From Diacronema lutheri (taxonomy: Eukaryota > Haptophyta > Pavlovophyceae > Pavlovales > Pavlovaceae), in contig JAGTXO010000014.1 in NCBI GenBank assembly GCA_019448385.1, positions 558,001 through 622,000 on the forward strand: DNA of 64,000 nt, given 5' to 3'. Of the stretch, positions 44,401 through 53,856 are shown one piece after another. Each line of letters opens with the position of its first letter. Positions within the stretch are counted from its first letter, which is position 1. A model generated the notes under the pieces. That model was not told where the DNA came from. It did not search any database and saw only the letters and a program-made list of their open reading frames with translations. The translations under genes were made by a program, and so were the position numbers.

Positions 44401-47400
44401 CCGAGAGACGTCTGCGTGAGCGACCGGCGGAGCGACGCGCAGCACGACTCGCAGTAGCCGACGCAGTGCCCGCACCGGTACGGCTGGCCTGCGACAGGCG
44501 CGGCGCCGGGCGGAAGGCACGCGAGGTGGTATGCCCGATCGCACAGCTCGCACACGAGCGTGCTCGCCACCGGCCGCGAGCCGTCGCCGACGCGGCGCGC
44601 AGCGAGCGCACCGCGCGCGCCCGCTGGCGCGCCATCCGCGTCCGAGCCGCCCGCGGGCGCATGGATGTCCGCCTCTTCGCCGATCCACACTCGGCTGCTG
44701 CACCGGTCGCACGCCTTGCACAGGCCGCAGCACCACGCACGCAGCGTCTCCTCCGTCAGCTCGGGCTGCGCCCAGCCGCACAGCCGCGGTGCGCAGAACG
44801 TGTGGTACGCCTCGCCGCACATCGCGCACACGAGCAGCTCGCAGCCGGCTGCGCCGTCACCGTCGCCCGAGCCGCACGCCGCGCAGAGCTCGACGTTGTG
44901 CAGCTCGGCGAGATGCGCGCCGAACACGAGCTCGCATGCCGCCGGATGCGCCAAGTCGAGCAGCGACTGCGCGCGCTGCTGCGCCGGAGCGCTCACTGCG
45001 CCGGCGCGCTCGCCCGACGGCGCGTCGCCGCTTGGCTCGAGCGTGGATCGGCGCGTGTGCGGGAAGAGCGTGTCGAGCAGCGCATCGCCGACGCGCGCCA
45101 GATTCTTCGCCGCACGGCCGATGCGCGTGTCGGGCCGATTGAACGTAAGCGCGTTCTCGATGAGCAGGCTGAAATCATCGCGGAACGCCTGGTCGTCGCC
45201 ATACGCGCCTGCCGTCGCCTTGCCGCGCATTGTCGAAAAGTCCATCGGGCGCTCGATGATGGTGTGGTAGTTTGGCGCCTCGTGGCTCAGCACCGGCTCG
45301 GCGAAGAAGCGGTCCTTATCCTCGCGCGACAGCTTTGCGAGCGCATCAAGGTGCATCTGGACCGTCCGCTCGCCGCGGCAGTTTGGGCATCGGTACGGCT
45401 TGTCCTCATCGGCGCCGAGCGCGCGGAACTGGTCGTCGTCGATCTTGTCGCACGCAGTGTGGACCCAGCCGTTGCACGAGTCGCAGCCGATCATGTTGGC
45501 CTCGTTGTCCCGGTACACCTTGTGGCAGATTGGGCAAAATTTGCCCTTGCCGTAGAGCGCGCCGCATGGCGCGCACATGGTGTGCCCGTGCGTCCAGCGC
45601 GCGCCGGGCGGGCCAGGCGAGCGCGAGCCGCACGAGAGGCAGAAGACGCAGTCGGGGCAACGAAAGCCGCGCGCCGGGAAGCTTTTGAGCGGCGGATCAA
45701 GGCAGCCGATGTGGTGCGCGCGGTCGCACAGCTCGCACGTCGCAAGCCGCGTAGGCCCGTCGCGCACGCCGCACGTCTCGCACAGCTTGCATAGCACGCA
45801 CCGCCAGCCGCTCAGCGCGGTCGACGCGACGTTGAGCGTGCGCTCGAGGCAGCTCAGGTGGTACTCGCCGCAGCAGCCCGCGCATGAGAGCAGCTCGCTC
45901 TCTTCTGCCTCGCGGCAGCGGCCACACAGCAAGCAGCCGCTCACCTTTGCGCGCGGCGCAAAGACGGCGCGCGGCAAGATCTCGGCACGCGGTGCGTTGG
46001 CCGTCTCGGCTGTCTTGTGCAAAAACTCCTCGTCGCCCGCGTGCATGTACACCCACTTGGCGCTCGCGAGCTGCAGGCTCTCAAGCTGCCCGTCCGCCGA
46101 GTACAGCAGCCCGTGGCAGCGGCTCTGCGGGTCGTAGCTGATCACCGTCGCGTCAAACCATACGTCGTCTCCGTCCCAGTAGACAGACACCCACGAGCCG
46201 ATCAGGCCGGCGCCGAGCTTGGTCGCCCAGCGCAGCCGCTGCGCCGCGTGCTGCTGCTCAAGCGCCTCGAAGAAGCTCTCGCGCAGAACTGTCTGCATCC
46301 GCGGCTCGCTCAGCCTCTCCTCGTTGTTTGGCGCGGTCGGCGACCAGTGCGCCGACCGCCACAGCTCGAGCGGATGCACAACGACGGGCGACGTGCGTGC
46401 GCCGAGCGCGATCCGGCCGGTCCGCATGTCCAGCCACACGCGCTCGCCCGAGCCGTCGAGGTAGCGCACGCGCGCGCGCGAGCCGCGCGCGCCCCACGAA
46501 GTCCCACCCGGCGGCAAGAAGAGCTCGCCCAGCCGCCACACGCATTCGTCCGAGCTGGCAGGCGCGTCGGCTGCAGCTGGCGCATTGGTGTCGTCGACGC
46601 TACCGCCGCCGCTGCTGCGGCCCGGCGCGAGCGACGCGTGCTGCGCCGCCGGGATACGCACCGCAACGAGATCGGCGGCAACGAGCACGCGAAGCCCGTC
46701 GGCAGTCCGCACGTCGGCGTGCGTGTCGCCCAGAAGCGCGCCGGCGATGGCGTCGGACGAGATGTGCACGCGCTGCACGTCGGCCGGCCCGTGCTCCGCG
46801 GCGAGCCCCGGTGCAGCGCCGCCCAGGCGGAGCGAGAGTACAACGCCGTTGGCGGGCGATGGCTCGGCGGCTGGCGCGGGCGCGCGCTCCGCATCCGTTG
46901 GCTCGTCGCCGGTCGGCCCGCCGCCGGTCGGCTCGGCGCGTCGCTCGGCGCGCTGCTCGACACGCGCTTCGGCCTGCGCGATGACAACGCGCTCCACAAT
47001 GCCCGTGATGACGTTGCTCGGCTGATCGAGCGACTCCGCATCCGGCCTCACGAGCTCCACCGCGCGCCCCTCGAGCGAGCCGTACATCCGGGTGAGCAGT
47101 AAGCGGTCGCCCGCCGAGCGCGCACTGCGGCCGGCCGGCGCGACAGGGGCCAGCGGCCCCGCTGGGCTCGGCTCTTGCCAGGCCGGCGGCGCATCAGCAC
47201 GGGCGCGCGCCGCCTTGGAGGCCTTACGCTTCACCGACTTGGCCGCGGCCTTGTCGGCCACGCCGGCGCCAGGAGTCGGCGCCAAGCGCGGCGCGCCCTT
47301 CTGCTTCGACGCGCGCTCGGGCGGCTCGGCGAGCTCGTCGAAGCGCGCTGGACGCTTGCGTGCGCGGCCGGATTGCTCGGCAAGCGGCTCGTCGTCGTCC

Positions 47401-47450
47401 GTGAACCGCTTCGGCACCCGCGCTCGCCCAGACGCCTCGCCCCGGGCCAT
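41409..47450 (-). CDS. Trithorax/MLL-type histone H3K4 methyltransferase (PHDs, bromodomain, FYRN/FYRC, SET)
   Basis: Exons 47450-42156, 42020-41865, 41773-41678 and 41582-41409 give 1906 residues. Order: Tudor-like segment about 410-475 ([20 protein letters not shown]); PHD cluster 507-687 with [17 protein letters not shown] and [13 protein letters not shown]; bromodomain about 717-790 ([28 protein letters not shown]); second PHD cluster 853-1100; extended PHD about 1270-1380 ([17 protein letters not shown]... [10 protein letters not shown]); FYRN about 1487-1557; FYRC about 1563-1650; SET 1766-1890 and post-SET. SET motifs: [35 protein letters not shown] (split by an intron) and EEITYDYKF; post-[16 protein letters not shown]-end. 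All catalytic motifs are intact. Expected to methylate H3K4 at active promoters with WDR5/RbBP5-type partners. One of the clearest genes here. Confidence 0.95.
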
Positions 47451-47549
47451 GCGGCTCGAGAGAGAGCAGCGGTCACGCCACGGCCGGGGAGCGAAAGAAT
47501 TTGGCGCGTTGAGTCCGCGCTTGTGGTCTACGATGGTGCTTGTCTCAGT
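47451..47549. promoter_or_regulatory. Promoter of the MLL-type gene and 3' end of the FAD monooxygenase
   Basis: Only 99 bp between the monooxygenase stop and the methyltransferase start; both genes read leftward. GAAAGAATTTGGCG is the only less GC-rich stretch. No clear TATA-like box. Confidence 0.35.
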
Positions 47550-50402
47550 CTAGGCCAAGGGAGTGGATTGACGATCGTCGTGCTCGGTGCACTCCGCCAC
47601 ATGCGCCCGCACGTGGTCGCCCTCGGTGAGCGCTGCGCGCGAGTGCAGCACGCGCGCCGCGCGCCGCGAGCCGTCTACCTTTTCGCCCGCACGAGCCGAC
47701 ATGGCGCATTCAAACTCGTGCAGAGCGCGTTCGAGCGTCGCGCAGAGCGCGTCGCGTGGCGGCTGCGCCGACGGCGGATTGTGCGGTCGCGCATCGCTGT
47801 CGACACGTTCATCGGCCACCTCGCCATCCATGAGTGCGCGCGCGCAGAGCCCGGCGCTCGCGAGCGCGCGTGCAAGGGCGAGCGCGTCGACGAGCGCCTG
47901 ATTCGCACCCTGCCCCTTGAACGGGGACATGGCGTGCGCCGCGTCGCCGAGCAGCGCGGTGCGCAGCGCGGCGCGCGAGCGGCGCGGCGCGTCGGGGCAC
48001 GCGTGCCCGCCGGCGAAAGGCGCTGGTGCCATCCGGTCATAGACCGGGTAGCCCACGATGTTCTCGCACGCCGTCGCGCGCATGAGCGCCTCGACGGGTG
48101 CGTGCCAACCGCGCACGCGCGCGAGCGCCGCGTCGCGCAGCGCGTGCCCACCCGCGCGGCCCAAGGCGCGCGCGTCGGCGAGCGGAAGCGGCCACGACAG
48201 CTGCCACATGGTCATGTCGCCCTCGCCCTCCCCCTCCCCCTCCCCCTCCCCCTCCCCCTCGGGGTGTGCGCTGAATGGCATCACGTACAGCCGAGAGCTG
48301 CCGTCCACCGTCTGCCAGACGACGCGCGAGCCGATGAGGCCAAAGCCGGGCGGCACGGCAAACTCGTCGAGGTGCTTGCCGCGCGCCGCGCTCGCCGGGC
48401 TCGCCGCGCCCATGTTGTGCTCGACGGTGGGCCCTCCACCGCCGGCAGTGACGCTGCGCGCATATGGCGCCGAGAGCAGCGGGCGTGCGGCTCCGGAGAG
48501 CGACTGCCAGAGCGCACCGGGCGTGCACTGCGTGTCGCCGTCATACACAGGTTCGTACTCGGGAAGCGGCGGCGCAGCCGACAGCACCCCTGCAGTGTCA
48601 CCTGCGTGCGCGCAAGCGTCCGTCCACAGCGCAGCCCCGCCCAGCGCCGCCGTCGCGTTTGAGGCGAGCTGTTCGATTGGAATGTGTGGACGCGCTCGTT
48701 TGGCCGTCGGCGGTGCGGTGTGGGCGCGCGACAGACGAAGCGCGTCACCCGCGTTCAGCGCCACCTCGTCCCCGCCCTCCTCGAGCGGCTCCACCTCCGC
48801 CGCCGCCGGTTGCCCAATAGGTGCGCACGCGCGCAGGGCTGCGATGAGCGGGCGCCAGCGCGTCAGGCCAAGCACAACAACGAGCCCAAGGTAGTGCAGC
48901 TCGCCCGCATCGTCGACGGCGCCTGCGCCTCTTGCGCCGCCGGCCACCGACGGCACTCGTAGCGCATCTGCAGCATACAGAGCCTCCTCGCCCCCGTTCT
49001 TCCTCCCGCCTCAACGAGTAGCGCGTCGAGCTGCGCGCGTACCGTTGACCAGAGCCCGTCCGCACCGATGACGACCGACGCGGTCAACGCGACGCAGCGG
49101 TCGTGAGCGCGCCCGTGTGGTTCGGCCCGCGCGCTCGTATCGACGGGCGCGCGCGCGCGGTCCGCGTCGGCCGTGGGACCATTCCCTGTGCCATGCGGCG
49201 CGACACAAAAGATGAGCCTAACACCCCCGTGCGGCCCGCCTTGCTGGTCGCCGCAGCCCGCCGCCGCTTGACCCCCGCGCTGTGGCACGTCGCGTGCGGC
49301 GGCGCATGGGAGCGGCTCAAGCGAGACGAGAGAGTGCGCCCAGCGCACCGTGCCTGGCAGCAGCCGATCGAGCAGAGCGCGGCGCACAGTCTGGCGCGGG
49401 ACGATCAGATTGGCCGGGCGGAAAGCCGAGCGACGCCCTCGTAGGCGGACGGGCGGCGCTAGCTCTGCACACCCTTGCCCGCCGCGTGCGCGTGTAGCCA
49501 CTCGGCCGTCCGCCTCGGCGGCGACTGTCGCCGCCGTTGTTATTGACGCAACCGTCTGGCTCTTGCCCGCGCCACCATCTGTCCCGATTAAAGCCGCACC
49601 GCCGTCGGGCTTCGGCGCACGCTCCGCCGCCCCCATGCGCGGCCGCGCCGAGCAGCCGCGGCCGTCGGTGCGCGCGCTCCGCCCAAACCTGCCGAGCAGC
49701 GAGCCGTCAGCGCGCAGCGAGATGTGCTCGGGCGGGCTGATGCCCTCTAATTCAACGCCGAGACCGCGCAGCGCCACGCCACCCTGTGGCGCGACCGGCG
49801 GCCGGCGCGGAGTGCGGCCGCGGGCGTGCGCGCGCGCGCAACGATGGGCGCCGCGGGGGCGGATGGGGGTGTGCACGGCGAGCACCAGCGGCGCATGCCG
49901 TTGCGCGGTCGGACGCGCGGGATGCGCGCACGCGCACCTGCTGGATGGTCAATCCGTAGCCCTGTGCGCGGGCCTCGAAGGAGGGGTCGCGCTCGAAGAC
50001 AGCGACGCGCGCGCCGCGCTGCTGCAGCGCGAGCGCGCACGCCAGCCCGCCCAGCCCGCCGCCCACGATGGCGATCAGCGGCAGCTCCTCCTCGGCCTGC
50101 GCCGGGCACACGGCGTGGCCACTTGCTATGCCACCGAGGGCCAGCGCCACGACGCCGCGACCCGCGCACGCGGCGCACGGCACGGGCTCGGGCGGCGGTG
50201 GCGGCGGCGGCCGCGGAGGCAGCGGCGGGAGCACCTTTCCGGGCGGCGCGTGCGCGCGGGCGGCGAGCTTGCGCTCCCATTTTGCGAGCGCACTAGCCTT
50301 GGCTGGTGGGGGCGCGGGCAGCGCGCCTCGCCCGCGGCATGCCGCGCACGCGCCGAACGCGAGGCGCGCATCCACGCCGCGCACTACGCGCGTTTCCGCC
50401 AT
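47550..50402 (-). CDS. FAD-dependent aromatic-ring monooxygenase-like enzyme with N-terminal CxxCxGxG motifs
   Basis: Exons 50402-49938, 49783-48979 and 48922-47550 give 880 residues, about twice the usual 400-450. Residues 18-80 carry two DnaJ-type zinc motifs, CAACRGRG and CAACAGRG, separated by a Pro-rich stretch. The FAD Rossmann motif is IAIVGGGLGGLACALALQQRG then VFERDP; NLIVPRQTVRRALLDRL and VVIGADGLWSTVRAQL (GD-like) follow; the second FAD motif is LLGDAAHAMSPFKGQGANQA. HYLGLVVVLGLTRW fits the substrate-domain sheet. Members hydroxylate aromatic or similar substrates using NAD(P)H and O2; the substrate is unknown. The second intron (56 nt, GTATGC donor) is my best phase-consistent choice. 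Exon 2 has a low-complexity insert. A GEGEGE run comes from a hexanucleotide repeat at about 48220-48260. Confidence 0.8.
48221..48262. repeat. CCCTCC hexanucleotide microsatellite (codes Gly-Glu)
   Basis: About seven copies of a six-base unit lie in the monooxygenase exon 3 and encode alternating Gly and Glu on the minus strand. Six-base steps keep the frame when copies are gained or lost. Confidence 0.9.
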
Positions 50403-50469
50403 GTTACGCAGTGCAACGCCGGCGTCACCCCAGTGCAATCATCATTCAGCAGCGGGAGCCGCATCGCCG
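50403..50469. promoter_or_regulatory. Short divergent promoter (67 bp)
   Basis: Separates the monooxygenase and the signal-peptide coiled-coil gene. CAATCATCATTCAG near 50438-50452 is the least GC-rich part. An upstream in-frame ATG at 50438 on the minus strand would lengthen the monooxygenase and shrink the gap further. Confidence 0.35.
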
Positions 50470-52773
50470 ATGAGATTCTGCGCGTTGTTGGTCGTCGCAC
50501 TCGGCGGTGGCGCGGCGGCCGTGCGGCCAGCCGCTGCGCCATCGCGCGTGGCATCGCGTGCGGCGGCTCGCAGCCGCGCGGCCGTCGTCGCCACCGATTG
50601 GCGTGAGGCCACACAGGCGTCGATCCTCGCGTTCCGCAAGGCGATGCTCGACGCGGTGACGTCGGAGGAGTCGATCGAGAAGGCGATCGCATCGACGGTG
50701 TCGCGGTCGGCGTCAGTCGAGCCCGCCGAGACGAGCCCGCTGCGCGTCGGCCTCTCGGCGTACCGCCAGTCCTTGCGTGAGCAGGTTGAGGCGCCGATGC
50801 GCGGCGCGAGCGAGCGCAGGCTCGAGCAGCTCATTGGCTACAAGGAGGCGCAAGTCGCAGAGGAGCGCGCGCGCAAGACGGAGCTGGCCGCAGCGCTCGC
50901 AGCGTCGAGCACGCGCGGCAACGAGCTCGCGAGCGCGCTCGCTGCCACGCAGGGCGACGTTGAACGCGGCCGTGCGCAGCTGGCCGACCTGATGGCCGAG
51001 GAGAGGGCGCTCCGGGTGTCGCTCGAGCGCGCGCTTGCGTCGGAGGCAACGTCGGCGGCGCGCGTAGAGGAGCTGCTCGGGCTGAACGCTGCACTCGAGC
51101 GCCGCTCGGCTGAGCTGGAGGAGACGCAGGACGCGCTTCGCGAGGTGAGCGCGCGCACACGCGCACGGACGGCGGCCGCGTCGGCTGCACGCTCTCTCGC
51201 TCTCACGCTCTCTCGCTCTCACGCTCTCACGCTCTCGCGCTCTCTCGCTCTCTCGCTCTCTCGCTCTCTCGCTCTCACGCTCTCGCGCTCTCACGTGTGC
51301 GTGCGCCGTATCCGTTGCTCGCACGCGCGCAGGTGGTCGAGGCAAAGGCCGCGCTCGAAGATTCACTCGAGCAGACGCAGAACGCTGAGCTCCGCTTGGA
51401 GAAGGAGGTCGCGCAGCTCGCGGCCGAGAAGGCGACGAGCAGCGCACAGGCGCAGCGGCTGCTCAAGGAGGTGGCGGAGGCCAAGGCGGCGATCCAAGCG
51501 CTTGCGGCGGAGAAGGAGGCCTCGACTGCGCGCTGCGAGCAGCTCGTCGCCGAAGCGCGCGGTGCGCAGGGCCAGATTGAGCAGCTGCTCGGCGAGAAGG
51601 CCGAGCTGCTCGCCGCGTGCGACCGCGAGGCCACAAGCGCCGCTCAGCTGCGCACGAGCCTCGCCGCCGTGGAGGCGAGCGCACAGGCGGCAGAGTCGAC
51701 GCTGCGCTCGCAGCTCGCTGAGGTGGTGGCATCGGTGCGGAGTGCCGAGGCCGGCGGTGCAAAGCTCGCACAACAGAACGCCGAGCTTGAGAGCTCGCTC
51801 GGCTCGCTCAACGCGCAGCTCGTGGCCATGAAAGCCCAGTCTGAGGCGGCCACGAGGCAGGCGGCAGAGGTCGAGGCCGCGGCTAAGGCCGCGGCGGACG
51901 CTGCGGTCAAGCAAGCCAAGGCGGACGCGGCAACCGCGCTCGCCGCGGCGGAGAAGGCGGCCGCCGAGCAGGTCGCCGCCGCGCGCAAGGCGGCGGAGGA
52001 CGCTAACAACCAGGCGAGCACGGCGGCGGCGGAGGCAGTCGCGCAGGCCAAGGCCGAGGCAGCGGCCGCCGCGCAGAAGGCGGCCGAGGCGGAGGTTGCG
52101 AAGGCCAAGCAGGAGGCGGCAGCCAAGGTTGCCGCGGCGGAGAAGGCGGCCGCCGTGCAAATTGCCGACGCACGGACAGCGGCTGAGGAGGCAACCAAGC
52201 AGGCAGCCCAGGGCGCGAGCACGGCGGCGGCGGAGGCGGTCGCGCAGGCCAAGGCCGAGGCAGCGGCCGCCGCGCAGAAGGCGGCCGAGGCCGAGGTTGC
52301 GAAGGCCAAGCAGGAGGCGGCAGCCAAGGTTGCCGCGGCGGAGAAGGCGGCCGCCGAGCAGGTCGCTGGCGCCAAGGCGGAGGCAGCGGCCCTGGCTGCG
52401 TCAGCGCGCGCCGCGGCACCGGCGCAGGCTCCAGCTCCTGCGCCGGCCAAGGCTCCGGCAGCGCCCATTGCTGGCGGTGCGGAGGAGGCTGGCCTCAAGC
52501 GGCAGATGCGCTCGCTGCGCTCGACGCTTGATGCGGCGCTCTCCGAGAAGATCGCTCTCGAGAAGATGCTCGCCGAGGCTCGCAGCGAGGCGGCTGCGGC
52601 AAAGGTGAGCGCGAGCCGTCGCGCGGGGCGCGCGCAAATGCTCGTCCTCCCGCGTGCGAGCGCCGATGCAACCCTGCATGTCCGCGCCACGCTCTGCCCT
52701 TCACGCCGCGCAGGAGATGATCACAAAGCTGGACAGCGCCAAGGCGCAGCTCTTGAAGGCGGAGAGCAAGTAG
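50470..52773 (+). CDS. Signal-peptide-bearing Ala/Lys/Glu-rich coiled-coil protein (plastid or secreted)
   Basis: Exons 50470-51144, 51333-52604 and 52714-52773 give 668 residues. The N-terminus MRFCALLVVALGGGAAAVRP is a signal peptide, followed by a basic, Ser/Ala-rich transit-like stretch (SRVASRAAARSRAAVVAT), the pattern of plastid targeting in secondary algae. From about residue 90 the chain is almost entirely coiled coil, ending in an Ala/Lys/Glu-rich region with a duplicated segment (about 52017-52156 and 52215-52355) and a short Pro/Ala hinge (APAQAPAPAPAKAPAAP). It resembles structural tether or thylakoid-associated coiled-coil proteins but no family is recognised. Donors are GTGAGC, unlike most here. 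Intron 1 contains a CT-rich microsatellite. Confidence 0.75.
51187..51298. repeat. CT-rich intronic microsatellite
   Basis: About 110 bp built from CTCTCG and CTCTCA words (for example CGCTCTCTCGCTCTCTCGC) inside intron 1 of the coiled-coil gene. A pyrimidine-only strand such as this can act as a splicing enhancer of the acceptor or form triplex DNA. Confidence 0.85.
52017..52355 (+). repeat. Coding duplication of about 140 bp
   Basis: Two nearly identical 138-140 bp copies (52017-52156 and 52215-52355) both encode TAAAEAVAQAKAEAAAAAQK and onward to AAKVAAAEKAAA. Silent differences are few, so the duplication is recent or homogenised. Confidence 0.85.
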
Positions 52774-53032
52774 CATCGGACCGGAAGGGAGCCCTTGTAC
52801 GTTGCTAGAACCCCCCCCCCCCCCCCCCCATCCCCAAAAAGGGGCCGGAACTATTTGGGCTGTGATGCCAAGAACCCAAGACAGCCTCACATTGGCGTTC
52901 TCACTCCGAAGGAAGTGTACGCAACCGGCCGCTGCGTCGCAGGACGGACCTTCTGATCAAGCACTGACGCAAGGGACCACGCCGACCGACGCGGGCGCCA
53001 GTCGTACCGTCGCCGCGCTGCGGCCGCGGCGC
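52774..53032. other. Convergent spacer with a 19-C run
   Basis: Holds the 3' ends of the coiled-coil gene and PsbU. C run at 52811-52829, followed by CATCCCCAAAAAGGGG, a small hairpin-capable sequence. No gene seen. Confidence 0.6.
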
Positions 53033-53506
53033 TTAGCGGTAGAGGCCGTTGTTGAGGCGGTCGATCACGTACTCGGGCTTCGGGTCGAGGAAGACAAACT
53101 TGCTCTCGTACTTCTTGATCACGTCCTTCTCGGCGGAGCTGAGACCCGGCGCGTTGTACAGCTCGCCCGCGCTCTTGTAGCCGCTGTCCGGCACAGCCTT
53201 GAGGATCTTCGAGGCCGCGTTGGGGTACATGCCCGGGAACTGCGTGAAGGCGCGGATGTTGGCGTTGTTCACATCGACCTTATCGCCGCCGCCGAGGTAC
53301 TTGACCCCGTCGTAGTCGATCTCGGCACGCGCGAGGCTCGGGAAGAGCGCGACCGCGCCGAGCGCCGCGGACGCGAGCACCTGCCGCCGGGACGCGGCCT
53401 CCTCCGACATGCGGATCGCGCTCGAGCGCGTGCGCGACGCGGCGATGCCGGTCGTGTACGCCGAAGCGCCGGCAACGAGCGCGAAGAGGGCGAAGAGGCG
53501 GAACAT
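53033..53506 (-). CDS. psbU: PsbU, extrinsic 12-kDa protein of photosystem II, with tripartite leader
   Basis: PsbU stabilises the Mn4CaO5 cluster and the oxygen-evolving activity of photosystem II on the lumen side; it occurs in cyanobacteria and red-lineage algae. 157 residues, single exon. The leader has three parts: ER signal peptide (MFRLFALFALVAGASA), a Ser/Arg-rich transit stretch (SRTRSSAIRMSEEAA), and a Tat-type lumen signal with twin Arg (RRQVLASAALGAVALFPSLA), cut before EIDYDG. The mature part has the helix-hairpin-helix DNA-binding-like fold of PsbU (VDVNNANIRAFTQFPGMYPN, LYNAPGLSSAEKDVIKKYES). The presence of the ER-type signal tells that the plastid was gained by secondary (or higher) endosymbiosis. 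Convergent with the coiled-coil gene. Confidence 0.95.
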   Translation of the reverse strand: MFRLFALFALVAGASAYTTGIAASRTRSSAIRMSEEAASRRQVLASAALGAVALFPSLARAEIDYDGVKYLGGGDKVDVNNANIRAFTQFPGMYPNAASKILKAVPDSGYKSAGELYNAPGLSSAEKDVIKKYESKFVFLDPKPEYVIDRLNNGLYR

Positions 53507-53856
53507 GGCTTTGACTGCGCGCCCAAGCGAGCGCGCCGGGCGGGGGCGGGAGGGGCGGCAGGCGCGTGCACGCGCGCATGCGGGCGATCGCGCGGATGAG
53601 CATGCGGGCGCAGCTTTCGATGCGCGCGACCAAATGAGCGCGCCTCGCGCCGCACGGATCGCCAGGCCAAACGCGCGGACCGCTCGCCCAGCCCACCCGT
53701 CCGCCCGCCCGCCCGCCCCGCCGCCCGCCGCGCGTGCGCGCCGAGGACGCGCTCGAGAGAGCGCTCACAAATTACTGCGCAGAAATCGCGATGTCAATGG
53801 AAGTCTGTCCGGGCCCTGCTCTCCGGACTCTCGGCCAAAGCCAAGGGCAAAAAGCC
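53507..53856. promoter_or_regulatory. Divergent promoter region of PsbU and the JmjC gene
   Basis: 350 bp. The middle (53690-53725) is a run of CCCGCC words. CACAAATTACTGCGC near 53766 is the least GC-rich part, just ahead of the JmjC start. In-frame ATG codons at 53791 and 53857 compete as JmjC starts. Confidence 0.4.
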
